From IMG/VR virus record IMGVR_UViG_3300027704_000014, positions 20,916-84,915 of that record: a DNA stretch of 64,000 nucleotides; one strand, given 5' to 3'. This document shows positions 1 to 7,700 of this stretch, piece after piece. The notes beneath the pieces are model-generated. The model searched no databases. It had not been told where the DNA came from and saw only the letters and a list, made by a program, of their open reading frames with translations. The translations under genes and the position numbers were made by a program. Every line of letters begins with the position of its first letter. Position 1 is the first letter of the stretch. The DNA is from a virus.

Positions 1-1
1 A

Positions 2-79
2 CGTGGTGCATTGATGGACTTAACTAAACTTGCTAAAGCAAGACGTGGTGAAATCCAAGACAAAAAGAACGCAATGTAA
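2..79 (+). CDS. C-terminal end of an unidentified protein (partial)
   Basis: An open frame enters from the left edge and ends at TAA (77-79), giving 25 residues of a lysine/arginine-rich C-terminus ending KKNAM. The start lies outside the window and the piece is too short to assign. It precedes the next small gene by 47 nt, in which no clear promoter is seen. Confidence 0.5.
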   Translation, partial: RGALMDLTKLAKARRGEIQDKKNAM

Positions 80-126
80 TTTGTGTTCTTTGAGAGCAGA
101 ACGACCAATTTATTAACGAGACAACT

Positions 127-282
127 ATGCCTAGCAAAAAATCGAAAAAATCAGTAGTAAATGATAAAAAACTTCTAAATACTGATGCTGGAGGTTTATC
201 AGACAAAGTAACGCAAGTTGTTGATTATGGTGAAATCCCTAGCAATACTCCACCAACACCGGAGAAGGAAACAAAGAAATGA
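127..282 (+). CDS. Small basic hypothetical protein, 51 aa
   Basis: ATG at 127, stop TGA at 280-282. The N-terminus is a run of lysines and serines (MPSKKSKKS) and the C-terminus is proline-rich (TPPTPEKE). The stop overlaps the start of the downstream glycosyltransferase in an ATGA arrangement, so the two are probably translationally coupled. I do not recognise a family. Confidence 0.6.
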   Translation: MPSKKSKKSVVNDKKLLNTDAGGLSDKVTQVVDYGEIPSNTPPTPEKETKK

Positions 283-1475
283 GAAAACTATTTTATATGG
301 GTTTAGAGAGTTACGAGGCTCGCTACACTTTACAACTACAAGATTGGAACGAAAGAGTATTCAATCACCGCGGACTTGACTATGAAGTCATTGTCGGTGA
401 CGAGTTAGATAACAGTAAAGCTATTGTAACAGGTAGTGTGTTAGATGCTCATGGACGTTCATATTATAGTTTATCACAGACTATGGACCTTGTTCAAAAG
501 ATGAAGAATGGAGAGCTTACTAGTGATGATGTTATCTTTTATGAAGATATGTTTACACCAGGACTAGAGTGTTTACCGTACATCATGGATCAATCCCCAC
601 CAGAATATAGACCCAAAGTGTTTGTTAGATTCTTAGCACAAACAACTGACCCAGACGACTTCTTAATTAGAGAAGGTATGTTTGAATGGATGCGTAAGTA
701 CGAACAGATGCTAGATAAATTTGTATCTGGTATTTGCGTAGCCTCTGAAGAGTTTGTTGCACATCTAAGGATTGCAGGATTCAAGGCACCAATCTATGTT
801 ACAGGTTTACCATATGGTAAAGAAGAAGTACAAGAACGTGTACCAGAACTTAAAACTCTCATTACTAGAACTAGACGTGTTGGCTTTGCCGCTCGTTGGG
901 ATGATGAGAAGCAACCTCACTTTTATATGGACTTAGCAGAATCGTATTATAAAGTAGACCCTAGTGTAGAGTTTGCTATATTTTGCGGCCACCCAGAACT
1001 AAAGAGTAATGACCAAGCGTATGTAGATCGTGCCATGGCATTACAAGAGGGTAATACAGCAAACTTTAAAGTTTATACAGGACTTAAGAAGAATGATTAT
1101 TACAACTACTTAGCAGATAGCCAGGTGTTGTTTAATTGTGCTTTACAGGACTGGGTAAGCAATACAGTAAGCGAAGCAGACACCATGGGTACTTTAACAC
1201 TATATCCAGCATATAGAAGTTTCCCAGAAGTATTTGCTAACAACGGTAACCATTTATATGTACCATGGAGTATCGATGACGCACAGGAAAAGTTGACTAA
1301 GATGTTTAATTCAATTGACAACAACGACCTATTAGCGTATAATATCGGTAAGATAAGTGATTACCAAAATGGAACTATTGACCGTACAATAGATGTATTA
1401 GAAGGCAATGGTGAACAATGGGCGAGAAACGATTGGGGTTTCCGTAAACATGTAGCAAAGGCAAAATATGAATAA
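279..1475 (+). CDS. Glycosyltransferase, GT-B fold (GT4-like)
   Basis: 398 residues. Seen: a C-terminal half resembling the nucleotide-sugar-binding Rossmann half of GT4-type enzymes, starting near RRVGFAARWDDEKQPH (about residue 198), then a strand with FAIFCGHPEL and, near residue 300, the SEADTMGT stretch, where GT4 enzymes carry the EA(M/F)xxGxP donor-binding motif. Inferred role: transfer of an activated sugar in the cytoplasm. It overlaps the upstream small gene by 4 nt and the GalE-like epimerase by 8 nt, so the three probably form a sugar operon. The exact sugar and acceptor are not deducible. The N-terminal half is divergent. Confidence 0.7.
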   Translation: MRKLFYMGLESYEARYTLQLQDWNERVFNHRGLDYEVIVGDELDNSKAIVTGSVLDAHGRSYYSLSQTMDLVQKMKNGELTSDDVIFYEDMFTPGLECLPYIMDQSPPEYRPKVFVRFLAQTTDPDDFLIREGMFEWMRKYEQMLDKFVSGICVASEEFVAHLRIAGFKAPIYVTGLPYGKEEVQERVPELKTLITRTRRVGFAARWDDEKQPHFYMDLAESYYKVDPSVEFAIFCGHPELKSNDQAYVDRAMALQEGNTANFKVYTGLKKNDYYNYLADSQVLFNCALQDWVSNTVSEADTMGTLTLYPAYRSFPEVFANNGNHLYVPWSIDDAQEKLTKMFNSIDNNDLLAYNIGKISDYQNGTIDRTIDVLEGNGEQWARNDWGFRKHVAKAKYE

Positions 1476-2442
1476 AAGTAACGCAGAAGCGAAAACAGTA
1501 TTAGTAACAGGTGGTAGTGGATACATAGGTGGCATGGTATGTCGCTTACTTGTAGCCGCAGGACACAATGTTATAAATGTAGACCGGGTCAAGAAGGAAA
1601 TACCCGGAGTAACACAATACCCATTTGATTTAAACAATCATCAAATGAAAGGTGTTATTAATCTAACAAAACCTGATTCAATTATGCACTTTGCAGCTGA
1701 CCATGAGGTTGGACGCAGTGTAACAGACCCAGGTGTATTTTACGGCAACAACGTAGCAAACACAATTAACTTGATTAATAATGCAGTTGAAGCTGGCGTT
1801 AAGAAATTTATATTTAGTAGTTCAAGTTCAGTGTATGGAGACATACAAAACTTTCCTACTACTGAAGACACTGCAACCAATCCTATAAGTGCATACGGAC
1901 TTACTAAGAAGATGGTTGAGGATATGCTACCTGACTATGATAGAGCATACGGAATGAAGTTTGTGAACTTACGATACTTTAATGCCGCAGGTGCAGCACC
2001 AGATAATACACACGGGTATGTACAAAACCCAGCAAGTCATTTAGTGCCTATTATTGCTAGAGCAATTATTAAACAGGAACCAATCCAAGTGTTTGGTAAC
2101 GACTACGACACCGATGACGGTACTTGTGAAAGAGACTATACTCATGTGTTTGACATTGCTACAGCACATTTAGCCGCACTTAACTATTTAGATGACAAAG
2201 GTACTAGTAATACATTTAACTTAGGGCAGTCTAGTCCTAATAGTGTAATGCAAGTAATTGAAGCATTCGAACGTGTAACAGGTGAGAAGGTAAACTACGA
2301 AGTAGTTGATAGACGTGCAGGTGATCCACCTAAGACGTATGCTGACATCACTAAGGCTAGAGATGAACTAGGCTGGAGTCCAATCTACGGATTAGATGAG
2401 ATAGTCGCACATTCATTCGAGTGGGAGAAGAAGCAGAAGTGA
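1468..2442 (+). CDS. galE: NAD-dependent sugar epimerase, GalE-like
   Basis: 324 residues, close to the usual GalE length of about 338. The N-terminus carries the Rossmann GxxGxxG motif (TGGSGYIGG, residues 14-22). The short-chain dehydrogenase catalytic pair is present as YGLTK (Tyr143, Lys147), preceded by a Ser-rich strand SSSSSVYGD (117-125), and NLRYFNAAGA follows. This matches UDP-glucose 4-epimerase and related UDP-hexose epimerases, which interconvert UDP-Glc and UDP-Gal in the cytoplasm. The ATG overlaps the preceding glycosyltransferase stop by 8 nt. The precise sugar substrate is uncertain, because the wider SDR family includes dehydratases and reductases. Confidence 0.85.
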   Translation: MNKSNAEAKTVLVTGGSGYIGGMVCRLLVAAGHNVINVDRVKKEIPGVTQYPFDLNNHQMKGVINLTKPDSIMHFAADHEVGRSVTDPGVFYGNNVANTINLINNAVEAGVKKFIFSSSSSVYGDIQNFPTTEDTATNPISAYGLTKKMVEDMLPDYDRAYGMKFVNLRYFNAAGAAPDNTHGYVQNPASHLVPIIARAIIKQEPIQVFGNDYDTDDGTCERDYTHVFDIATAHLAALNYLDDKGTSNTFNLGQSSPNSVMQVIEAFERVTGEKVNYEVVDRRAGDPPKTYADITKARDELGWSPIYGLDEIVAHSFEWEKKQK

Positions 2443-2924
2443 AGTTATTTTATGACTACGAAACACTAACTGGTGACTTACAACATATTGTTAGAGATAT
2501 GTCCGTTGCACAGTACAAGCCAGATGTTATAATTGGACCTGGCAGAGGTGCATACTTCCCAGGCGTTATGCTTAGTCATTACTTTGATGTACCATTTGAA
2601 GGATTCAGGTGGCAATTAAGAGATGGCGAGTTACAAGACGAAAGCACATTGCGACACATCTTAGACAAGCACCAACATGATAAGATACTGTTAGTTGACG
2701 ACATAAACGACACAGGTGCAACACTGTTAGGTATTGACGACTTTATATTTACATGGGCTGCACAGGAAATGGTAGACATTCAACTAAAATATGCTACACT
2801 ACTTAGTAAGTCCACAAGCAGTTTTGAACAAGTAGATTTTTACGCAAGGGAACTAACTCCGGATTACGATCCATGGGTAGTTTTTCCTTACGAACAATGG
2901 TGGAACTTTAAGGAAACAAAATGA
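2439..2924 (+). CDS. Phosphoribosyltransferase-family protein
   Basis: 161 residues from the GTG at 2439, which overlaps the epimerase stop as GTGA and is preceded by the purine-rich GGGAGAAGAAG. An ATG at 2421 is in frame but would overlap more and lacks a good ribosome site. The PRPP-binding signature is seen as LLVDDINDTGATL, and an early IIGPGRGAYFPG loop matches the PRTase hood/loop region. Type I PRTases move a base on or off PRPP (nucleotide salvage). Other T4-like marine phages carry similar genes, as far as I recall. The specific base cannot be told from the sequence. Confidence 0.75.
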   Translation: MKLFYDYETLTGDLQHIVRDMSVAQYKPDVIIGPGRGAYFPGVMLSHYFDVPFEGFRWQLRDGELQDESTLRHILDKHQHDKILLVDDINDTGATLLGIDDFIFTWAAQEMVDIQLKYATLLSKSTSSFEQVDFYARELTPDYDPWVVFPYEQWWNFKETK

Positions 2925-3133
2925 ATACAAAAAAGACAGCAAAAATTCGTAAAACAGTATATGCTGGCAACGGTAGTGGTGGACCAGATATGGTATATGT
3001 GGTAGACCTTTTTCAAGGAAACAAACTAATGGAAAGTAGAACATTACTAGGCAAAAGTATTCACTATGCTGAAGATGTTGCTGAAAATTGGGAAACAGGA
3101 ATAATTAAACTAAACAAGACATCCTCGTCTTAA
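2921..3133 (+). CDS. Hypothetical small basic protein, 70 aa
   Basis: Starts with ATG overlapping the PRTase stop (ATGA). The N-terminus is lysine-rich (MNTKKTAKIRK), followed by a glycine-rich turn (AGNGSGGPD) and a predicted beta segment. I recognise no domain. The coupled start and position within the operon support expression. Confidence 0.6.
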   Translation: MNTKKTAKIRKTVYAGNGSGGPDMVYVVDLFQGNKLMESRTLLGKSIHYAEDVAENWETGIIKLNKTSSS

Positions 3134-3146
3134 ACTCGGAGAAGAA

Positions 3147-3836
3147 ATGAAAAAGCATGAAGAAGTAATCAAACGATTACAAGATAGTAACACTCGTTAC
3201 TGGGCAGGAGATAACATCTCAGAACACCTCAAAGAAGGTGATCAAGAATTACTAATTGACGAAGCAACCGAAGCATTCGAAGGTGTACTAGATGCACTAG
3301 TTATTGATAGATTCAATGATCCGAATAGTCACGGAACAGCAAGACGGTTAGCAAAGATGTACTACAAGGAAATTATGGAAGGGCGTTATGTTGGTATGCC
3401 TAATGCAACAGCATTTCCTAATCATCTAGATGATGGTTATAAAGGCATGCTGGTTGTGCGTAGTGAACTTAAAAGTATGTGTTCACATCACCATCAACCA
3501 GTGACTGGTGTAGCATACATCGGTATCATTGCCGCGGAGAAACTAATTGGCCTAAGCAAGTACACAAGAATAGCACAATGGTGTGCTAGGCGTGGTACAT
3601 TACAAGAAGAACTATGTAATGATATTACTAGGGAGATACAGAGGGCTACTGGTTCAGAGAATGTAGGTGTTTATATTCAAGCAACGCATGGTTGTTGTGA
3701 GAATAGAGGCATTATGGCTACTAGTAGTTTAACACAAACAACTGTACTAGAAGGGTTCTTTAAAACAGATCCTGGTACCAAGAAGGAATTTATGGATAAC
3801 ATTCATTTACAACAACAACATGCGTGTGGTAAGTAA
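3147..3836 (+). CDS. folE: GTP cyclohydrolase I (FolE type)
   Basis: 229 residues. It converts GTP to 7,8-dihydroneopterin triphosphate, the first step of both folate and 7-deazaguanine (queuosine-type) pathways. The zinc and catalytic site is visible: CSHHHQP at residues 112-118 (family form CEHHxxP) and HGCC at 181-184, giving the Cys/His/Cys zinc ligands at nearly the E. coli spacing. RGTLQEEL and the LVVRSELKSM strand also match. The ATG is preceded by CGGAGAAGAA. Together with QueE at 5940-6860 it suggests that the phage makes a deazaguanine precursor for DNA modification or tRNA; QueD and QueC are not in this window. Confidence 0.9.
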   Translation: MKKHEEVIKRLQDSNTRYWAGDNISEHLKEGDQELLIDEATEAFEGVLDALVIDRFNDPNSHGTARRLAKMYYKEIMEGRYVGMPNATAFPNHLDDGYKGMLVVRSELKSMCSHHHQPVTGVAYIGIIAAEKLIGLSKYTRIAQWCARRGTLQEELCNDITREIQRATGSENVGVYIQATHGCCENRGIMATSSLTQTTVLEGFFKTDPGTKKEFMDNIHLQQQHACGK

Positions 3837-4339
3837 TGGGAATAGAAACTAGAGGTAATGATAACTTATTAGTTATTGCAGGCTCGGCAGTATTAGTCGA
3901 CGATGTTGGTGATGCAGTTTTAGACAGACAAAACTTAGACTGGATCTGTAAAAGATTTCCAATAACAGTAGACGAAGTATTCCAGTGTGTTGAAGTACTA
4001 GCGGATTCTAACACCCAATACAAAGACGGTATTACTCTAATCAATAGAGGCGATGATAAAGACATCCTACTTGAAACCATTAGCGTTAACGAAACACTTT
4101 TCTTTGGGCTACTAGATTACGGACACAGTATTAAACCGGGCTGTTTAGACTTTGATATAATTTACAATACAGGACTCGTAAAGGTTATCGAAGACATATA
4201 CTTTGATCTTAAGGCTGATGCAAATCACTATGAAGTAAGCGAATTACATGAATGTGTGTATCAAGCTATACGACAAGAGATAGGCGACATTGAACCAGAT
4301 GTAATATTAAATTCAATTAACAATGGCGGAATGGATTAA
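3836..4339 (+). CDS. Hypothetical protein, 167 aa
   Basis: The start codon shares one base with the FolE stop (TAATG) and the stop shares one base with the MazG start, a typical phage operon layout. The protein is acidic with no visible motif, signal peptide or membrane segment, and its C-terminal third is predicted helical. Function unknown; neighbours suggest a link to nucleotide metabolism only by position. Confidence 0.65.
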   Translation: MGIETRGNDNLLVIAGSAVLVDDVGDAVLDRQNLDWICKRFPITVDEVFQCVEVLADSNTQYKDGITLINRGDDKDILLETISVNETLFFGLLDYGHSIKPGCLDFDIIYNTGLVKVIEDIYFDLKADANHYEVSELHECVYQAIRQEIGDIEPDVILNSINNGGMD

Positions 4340-4662
4340 TGGCAAACACAGAAACACAATTAATGATCGAACGCACTCACGATATTAGACAATGGCACAG
4401 AGACCGTAATCTAATTGATGGTGCAACAGACAAAGATCAACTAGCAAAACTTATCCAAGAGATGGGTGAACTAAGTGATAACATCTGTAAGCAACGTGAT
4501 GTCAAAGATGATATTGGAGATATGATTGTTGTACTAATAAACATTGCAGAACGCAATAATGTTAGTATTACAGAATGCCTGGACCAAGCATACAACGATA
4601 TCAAAGACCGTAAAGGTAAAATGATAGACGGTGTGTTTGTAAAAGAAAGTGATAATGTCTAA
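4339..4662 (+). CDS. mazG: MazG-like nucleotide pyrophosphohydrolase
   Basis: 107 residues, the size of single-domain MazG/NTP-PPase proteins. These all-alpha enzymes hydrolyse NTP or dNTP to NMP and PPi. The Mg-binding pattern is seen: IQEMGELSD in the first helix (E..GE, family EExxE) and DDIGDMIVVLI in the second (D..GD, family ExxD). MazG is widespread in marine T4-like phages, where it has been proposed to alter nucleotide or alarmone pools. It sits between a hypothetical gene and a DUF3307 membrane protein with overlapping ends. Confidence 0.8.
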   Translation: MANTETQLMIERTHDIRQWHRDRNLIDGATDKDQLAKLIQEMGELSDNICKQRDVKDDIGDMIVVLINIAERNNVSITECLDQAYNDIKDRKGKMIDGVFVKESDNV

Positions 4663-5032
4663 TGAACTGCTGGTGATCAACCTACTTACTTGCTTAATGG
4701 CTAAGCATATTATTGCTGATTACTTTATGCAATACAGTTGGATGATGAAGGACAAAGCCATATATGGCGGTCCAGGTGGTGTAGCTCATGCTGGTTACCA
4801 CGGTACACTAACTTTTGTAGTATTAGAGTTATTCAGTACAGGATGGCCAATATCGCTGGCACTAGCAATAGCAGATGCAGTTTTACATTATCATATAGAT
4901 TATGTTAAAAGTAATGTATGGAAGAGCAGAGGGTACGGTCCACAGGATCAAATGTATTGGGTAACACATGGCGTCGACCAGTTTGCTCATTTTTTAACTT
5001 ACATAGGAATTGTATTATGGATAATGTTATAA
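4655..5032 (+). CDS. DUF3307-family membrane protein
   Basis: 125 residues from ATG 4655; an in-frame GTG at 4649 is possible, but the ATG gives the tighter overlap with the MazG stop. Hydrophobic segments alternate with conserved polar positions typical of DUF3307: an early KHIIADYFMQ stretch, a GGVAHAGYHG stretch, HYHIDYVKS, and a final THGVDQFAHFLTYIG membrane helix. The His/Asp-rich pattern and three to four membrane spans suggest an inner-membrane protein. The family's function is not established. Confidence 0.7.
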   Translation: MSNELLVINLLTCLMAKHIIADYFMQYSWMMKDKAIYGGPGGVAHAGYHGTLTFVVLELFSTGWPISLALAIADAVLHYHIDYVKSNVWKSRGYGPQDQMYWVTHGVDQFAHFLTYIGIVLWIML

Positions 5033-5181
5033 GTATGAAAGAAGCACAAATGGAAAAGTTTGTACGCAGGCTACTAGACCCTGAAGGGTTTGGTCACGCA
5101 GTAACAGCAGAAGTCCGAGATGAAGCAAGAGTGCTATTAGGAATGAAGAAAGTGGAGACGGTAAAAATACAATGCTTGTAG
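5017..5181 (+). CDS. Hypothetical protein, 54 aa
   Basis: ATG at 5017 overlaps the end of the DUF3307 gene by 16 nt and the stop overlaps the downstream reductase start by 10 nt. A second in-frame ATG at 5035 is equally possible. The sequence is a short amphipathic helix (MEKFVRRLLDPEGFGH) followed by a charged tail. No family recognised. Confidence 0.5.
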   Translation: MDNVISMKEAQMEKFVRRLLDPEGFGHAVTAEVRDEARVLLGMKKVETVKIQCL

Positions 5182-5888
5182 AAAAAGTAATAAGTGTAAC
5201 ACACTACAGTGATAGGTTGTTTAGTTTTAAAACAACTCGTGATAAAAGTTTCCGTTTCAAGAACGGTGAGTTTGCTATGATTGGATTGGATGTAGAGCCA
5301 AAGCCTATTTGGAGAGCATACAGCATTGTGAGTACTAACTACGATGACCATATTGAGTTTCTAAGTATTAAAGTAGAAGACGGTCCACTCACTAGTAAGT
5401 TACAGCTCATTGAAGTTGGTAGTGAAGTACTAATTAAGCCTAAGTGTACAGGTAGTTTGGTAATTGATTACCTTAAACCAACTAAGAACTTGGTAATGCT
5501 TTCAACAGGCACAGGCATTGCTCCTTTTATGAGCATTTGCAGAGACTTTGAAACATACGAAAAGTACGATAACATATTTTTGTTCCACACAGTTAGGAAC
5601 AAGAACGAACTAGCATACAGACCAGAATTAGCACTACTAGAAACAGACCTACCATTCCTATACATAGACAGTGTTACCAGAGAAGACTATCCACGCAAGG
5701 GCAGGTTTTGGGACCACATCGATGAGTTCATAGAAGGTGGACTTACACTAGGTCGAGATTCTGTTATGGTGTGTGGGTCAACAGACCTAAATAAACAATG
5801 CAGAGCTATGTTTAAAGAACAAGGCTGGATTGAAGGCAATGTTGGCGAATCAGGCGACTTTATGCTTGAAAGAGCATTTGTAGATTGA
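5172..5888 (+). CDS. fpr: Ferredoxin/flavodoxin-NADP+ reductase (Fpr-like)
   Basis: 238 residues, close to bacterial Fpr (about 250). The FAD-binding motif RAYSIVS is at 48-54, GPLTSKLQ follows at about 71, the NADP-binding STGTGIAPF is at 111-119, VCGS lies near residue 200, and the C-terminus ends in FVD after a GESGDFMLERAF stretch. The enzyme passes electrons between NADPH and flavodoxin or ferredoxin. A phage-encoded copy is unusual. It lies just upstream of QueE, a radical SAM enzyme that needs reduced flavodoxin or ferredoxin, which suggests it fuels QueE and perhaps the radical SAM cluster at 32-44 kb. Confidence 0.88.
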   Translation: MLVEKVISVTHYSDRLFSFKTTRDKSFRFKNGEFAMIGLDVEPKPIWRAYSIVSTNYDDHIEFLSIKVEDGPLTSKLQLIEVGSEVLIKPKCTGSLVIDYLKPTKNLVMLSTGTGIAPFMSICRDFETYEKYDNIFLFHTVRNKNELAYRPELALLETDLPFLYIDSVTREDYPRKGRFWDHIDEFIEGGLTLGRDSVMVCGSTDLNKQCRAMFKEQGWIEGNVGESGDFMLERAFVD

Positions 5889-5913
5889 CACGAGTATGAA
5901 CATACTGTATAAT
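5885..5913 (+). promoter_or_regulatory. Sigma70-like promoter for queE
   Basis: TTGACA (5885-5890), 17 nt spacer, TATAAT (5908-5913): a perfect consensus on both boxes. The QueE start is 27 nt downstream of the -10. The -35 overlaps the reductase stop codon, so queE can be transcribed apart from the upstream operon. Confidence 0.85.
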
Positions 5914-5939
5914 ACATACATTATTAAAGGCGAATATAC

Positions 5940-6860
5940 ATGAATTTAAAATATAGTGAAACATTCTATAGTCCACAAGGCGAAGGTGCGTATGTGGGCA
6001 TTCCTAGTTTGTGGATACGTTTTTTCTTGTGTAACTTACAGTGTAACGGCTTTGGACAAGATGAGCCTACTAAGCCTGACACATGGGAACTGCCTTACGA
6101 GACTATAGACATCTCTGAGATTAAGGTAGTAGAAGAACTTCCTGTATTTGACAAAGGATGTGACAGTTCATATACATGGGCTAAGAAGTATAAGCATCTC
6201 ATAACAGATCGTACTGTAGAGGAGGCTGTAGACGAGCTTACAGCGTTATTACCCACAAGTACATTCAAGCATGCTAGGACAGGACAAAGTGCTGACATGG
6301 TGTTTACAGGCGGCGAGCCAATGCTTAAACAAGCACAACTAAGTATGGTTGCCATTATGCGTGAGTTTGCAAAGCGTGGTGATTGCCCTGCTAGAGTTAC
6401 AGTAGAGACAAACGGAACTAAAGCTATACAAGCAGACTTAGTCGATCTAATAGACGACATGCACATTAGTTCAGAGTATGGTGGAATTATACCTGATGAG
6501 AAATCCAATGATATTGAATGGTATTGGAGTGTTTCACCTAAACTGTGGACCACTGCCGGTGAGGTAAGTAAACGTGCAATAAGACCTGAAATAGTCGCAG
6601 ACTATGCTAAGGCAAGCAATAAAGGACAATTAAAATTCGTAGTAAACGGCTCCAGCGAGAGTTGGGACGAAGTAGAAGAACATATACTAGCATTTAGAGA
6701 AGCTGGTGTTACTTGGCCTGTATGGATTATGGGTGTTGGTGGTACTGTCGAGGGACTTAAGATGACAGAAGCTATTATTGCAGATGAAGCTATACAACGT
6801 GGCTACTATTATACTAGTCGTGTCCATGCTCATATTTACGGAAATGCAATAGGAAAATAA
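5940..6860 (+). CDS. queE: 7-carboxy-7-deazaguanine synthase, radical SAM (QueE)
   Basis: 306 residues. It converts 6-carboxytetrahydropterin to 7-carboxy-7-deazaguanine using S-adenosylmethionine and a [4Fe-4S] cluster. The N-terminus has YSPQGEGAYVG, the QueE substrate and SAM loop. Cluster cysteines are C31, C35 and C74: the usual CX3CX2C is split, with about 38 residues between the second and third Cys, the last in GCDSSYTW (compare CDTxxTW in bacterial QueE). FTGGEP and the VETNGT strand follow. Perfect promoter and AAAGGCGAA ribosome site upstream. The product feeds queuosine or 7-deazaguanine DNA modification together with FolE. Confidence 0.9.
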   Translation: MNLKYSETFYSPQGEGAYVGIPSLWIRFFLCNLQCNGFGQDEPTKPDTWELPYETIDISEIKVVEELPVFDKGCDSSYTWAKKYKHLITDRTVEEAVDELTALLPTSTFKHARTGQSADMVFTGGEPMLKQAQLSMVAIMREFAKRGDCPARVTVETNGTKAIQADLVDLIDDMHISSEYGGIIPDEKSNDIEWYWSVSPKLWTTAGEVSKRAIRPEIVADYAKASNKGQLKFVVNGSSESWDEVEEHILAFREAGVTWPVWIMGVGGTVEGLKMTEAIIADEAIQRGYYYTSRVHAHIYGNAIGK

Positions 6861-6861
6861 T

Positions 6862-7011
6862 ATGTATCCATGTAATATATGCGGAAAGAAACTACACGGT
6901 ACAGATATAAAGTATCACACAGCCGATCAAACTAAAGTATTTTGCGGCGCTGAATGCAGTTTAAAATACTACACACATTTAAGAGAGGAAAAGAATGAAG
7001 AAGAAAACTAA
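6862..7011 (+). CDS. Small zinc-finger-like protein, 49 aa
   Basis: ATG one base after the QueE stop. Four cysteines form CNIC (residues 4-7) and CGAEC (about 29-33), the pattern of a small treble-clef or MYM-type zinc finger, followed by SLKYYTHL and an acidic tail. The 3' end overlaps the next gene by 17 nt. Possible role in nucleic-acid or protein binding; inferred from the Cys pattern only. Confidence 0.6.
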   Translation: MYPCNICGKKLHGTDIKYHTADQTKVFCGAECSLKYYTHLREEKNEEEN

Positions 7012-7519
7012 AATACCGTTTGGTATGATACCAGCAAGTTGGGGTCTCAAAGGTAAGTCTAGGCTTATAGCAGAGGCTGAATATTATTACGAAGGTTCCG
7101 ACTTAGAAAAGCAATTAGCCTTAATTGATGTTGACAATGAAGTCGACGGACAGGTTGCTGAGTTAGAGATCGATCTTAAAAATGAGAAGATTGGCAAGGT
7201 TGAGTTTGAAAAGAAGGTTGCTAATCTAAAAGAAGAACCTTGGGTAAATGTATTAGAGTTAGGTGTAAATCCTGAGAACGCCCAAGCAGGCTATATTGAA
7301 CTAGACTGGAACGATCACTTTATTGAGATGTTACATAACAACGGTTATACTGCTGCAAACGATGAAGAGATTGTGAACAAATGGTTTAATGACGTATGCA
7401 GAACTGTACTAGTACAAGAAAATGCAGACTTAGACTTTGGGTTACAAGAAACAGATCCAGCTGGTACAGGAGCAACTGATGTCGTCGTTAGAGCAGACAG
7501 CAAAGACCAAACTGATTAA
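6995..7519 (+). CDS. Hypothetical protein, 174 aa
   Basis: ATG preceded by AAGAGAGGAAAAGA, a strong ribosome site. The basic N-terminus (MKKKTKIPFGMIP) is followed by a charged coiled-coil-like helix at about 55-80 and an acidic C-terminus. It resembles, from memory, conserved unknown proteins of T4-like marine phages. No catalytic motif seen. Confidence 0.65.
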   Translation: MKKKTKIPFGMIPASWGLKGKSRLIAEAEYYYEGSDLEKQLALIDVDNEVDGQVAELEIDLKNEKIGKVEFEKKVANLKEEPWVNVLELGVNPENAQAGYIELDWNDHFIEMLHNNGYTAANDEEIVNKWFNDVCRTVLVQENADLDFGLQETDPAGTGATDVVVRADSKDQTD

Positions 7520-7700
7520 GTTAGTAAAGGCAATTGAGCCAGTTGTAGAACAACAGCTCGCTGAATTTACTACAGGTGAAGTAACGTATGTACTAGAACA
7601 CTTTAAACAGCACTTGTCATACGACCTAGCTAGAGACTTTGAAACAATTAGAGAAGCAGAGCTAAAAGAATCACCATTCGATGACTTATTAAATGATTGA
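7479..7700 (+). CDS. Hypothetical helical protein, 73 aa
   Basis: ATG 7479 has a well-placed AGGAG, which a longer in-frame start at 7437 lacks. It overlaps the previous gene by 41 nt and the exonuclease gene by 8 nt. The product is largely helical (IKLVKAIEPVVEQQL) and acidic at the end (SPFDDLLND). Function unknown. Confidence 0.55.
   Translation: MSSLEQTAKTKLIKLVKAIEPVVEQQLAEFTTGEVTYVLEHFKQHLSYDLARDFETIREAELKESPFDDLLND

Noticed and set aside
6095-6553. 152-aa - strand frame opposite QueE
   Set aside because: The + strand frame has strong family motifs and a perfect promoter; the antisense frame has neither.
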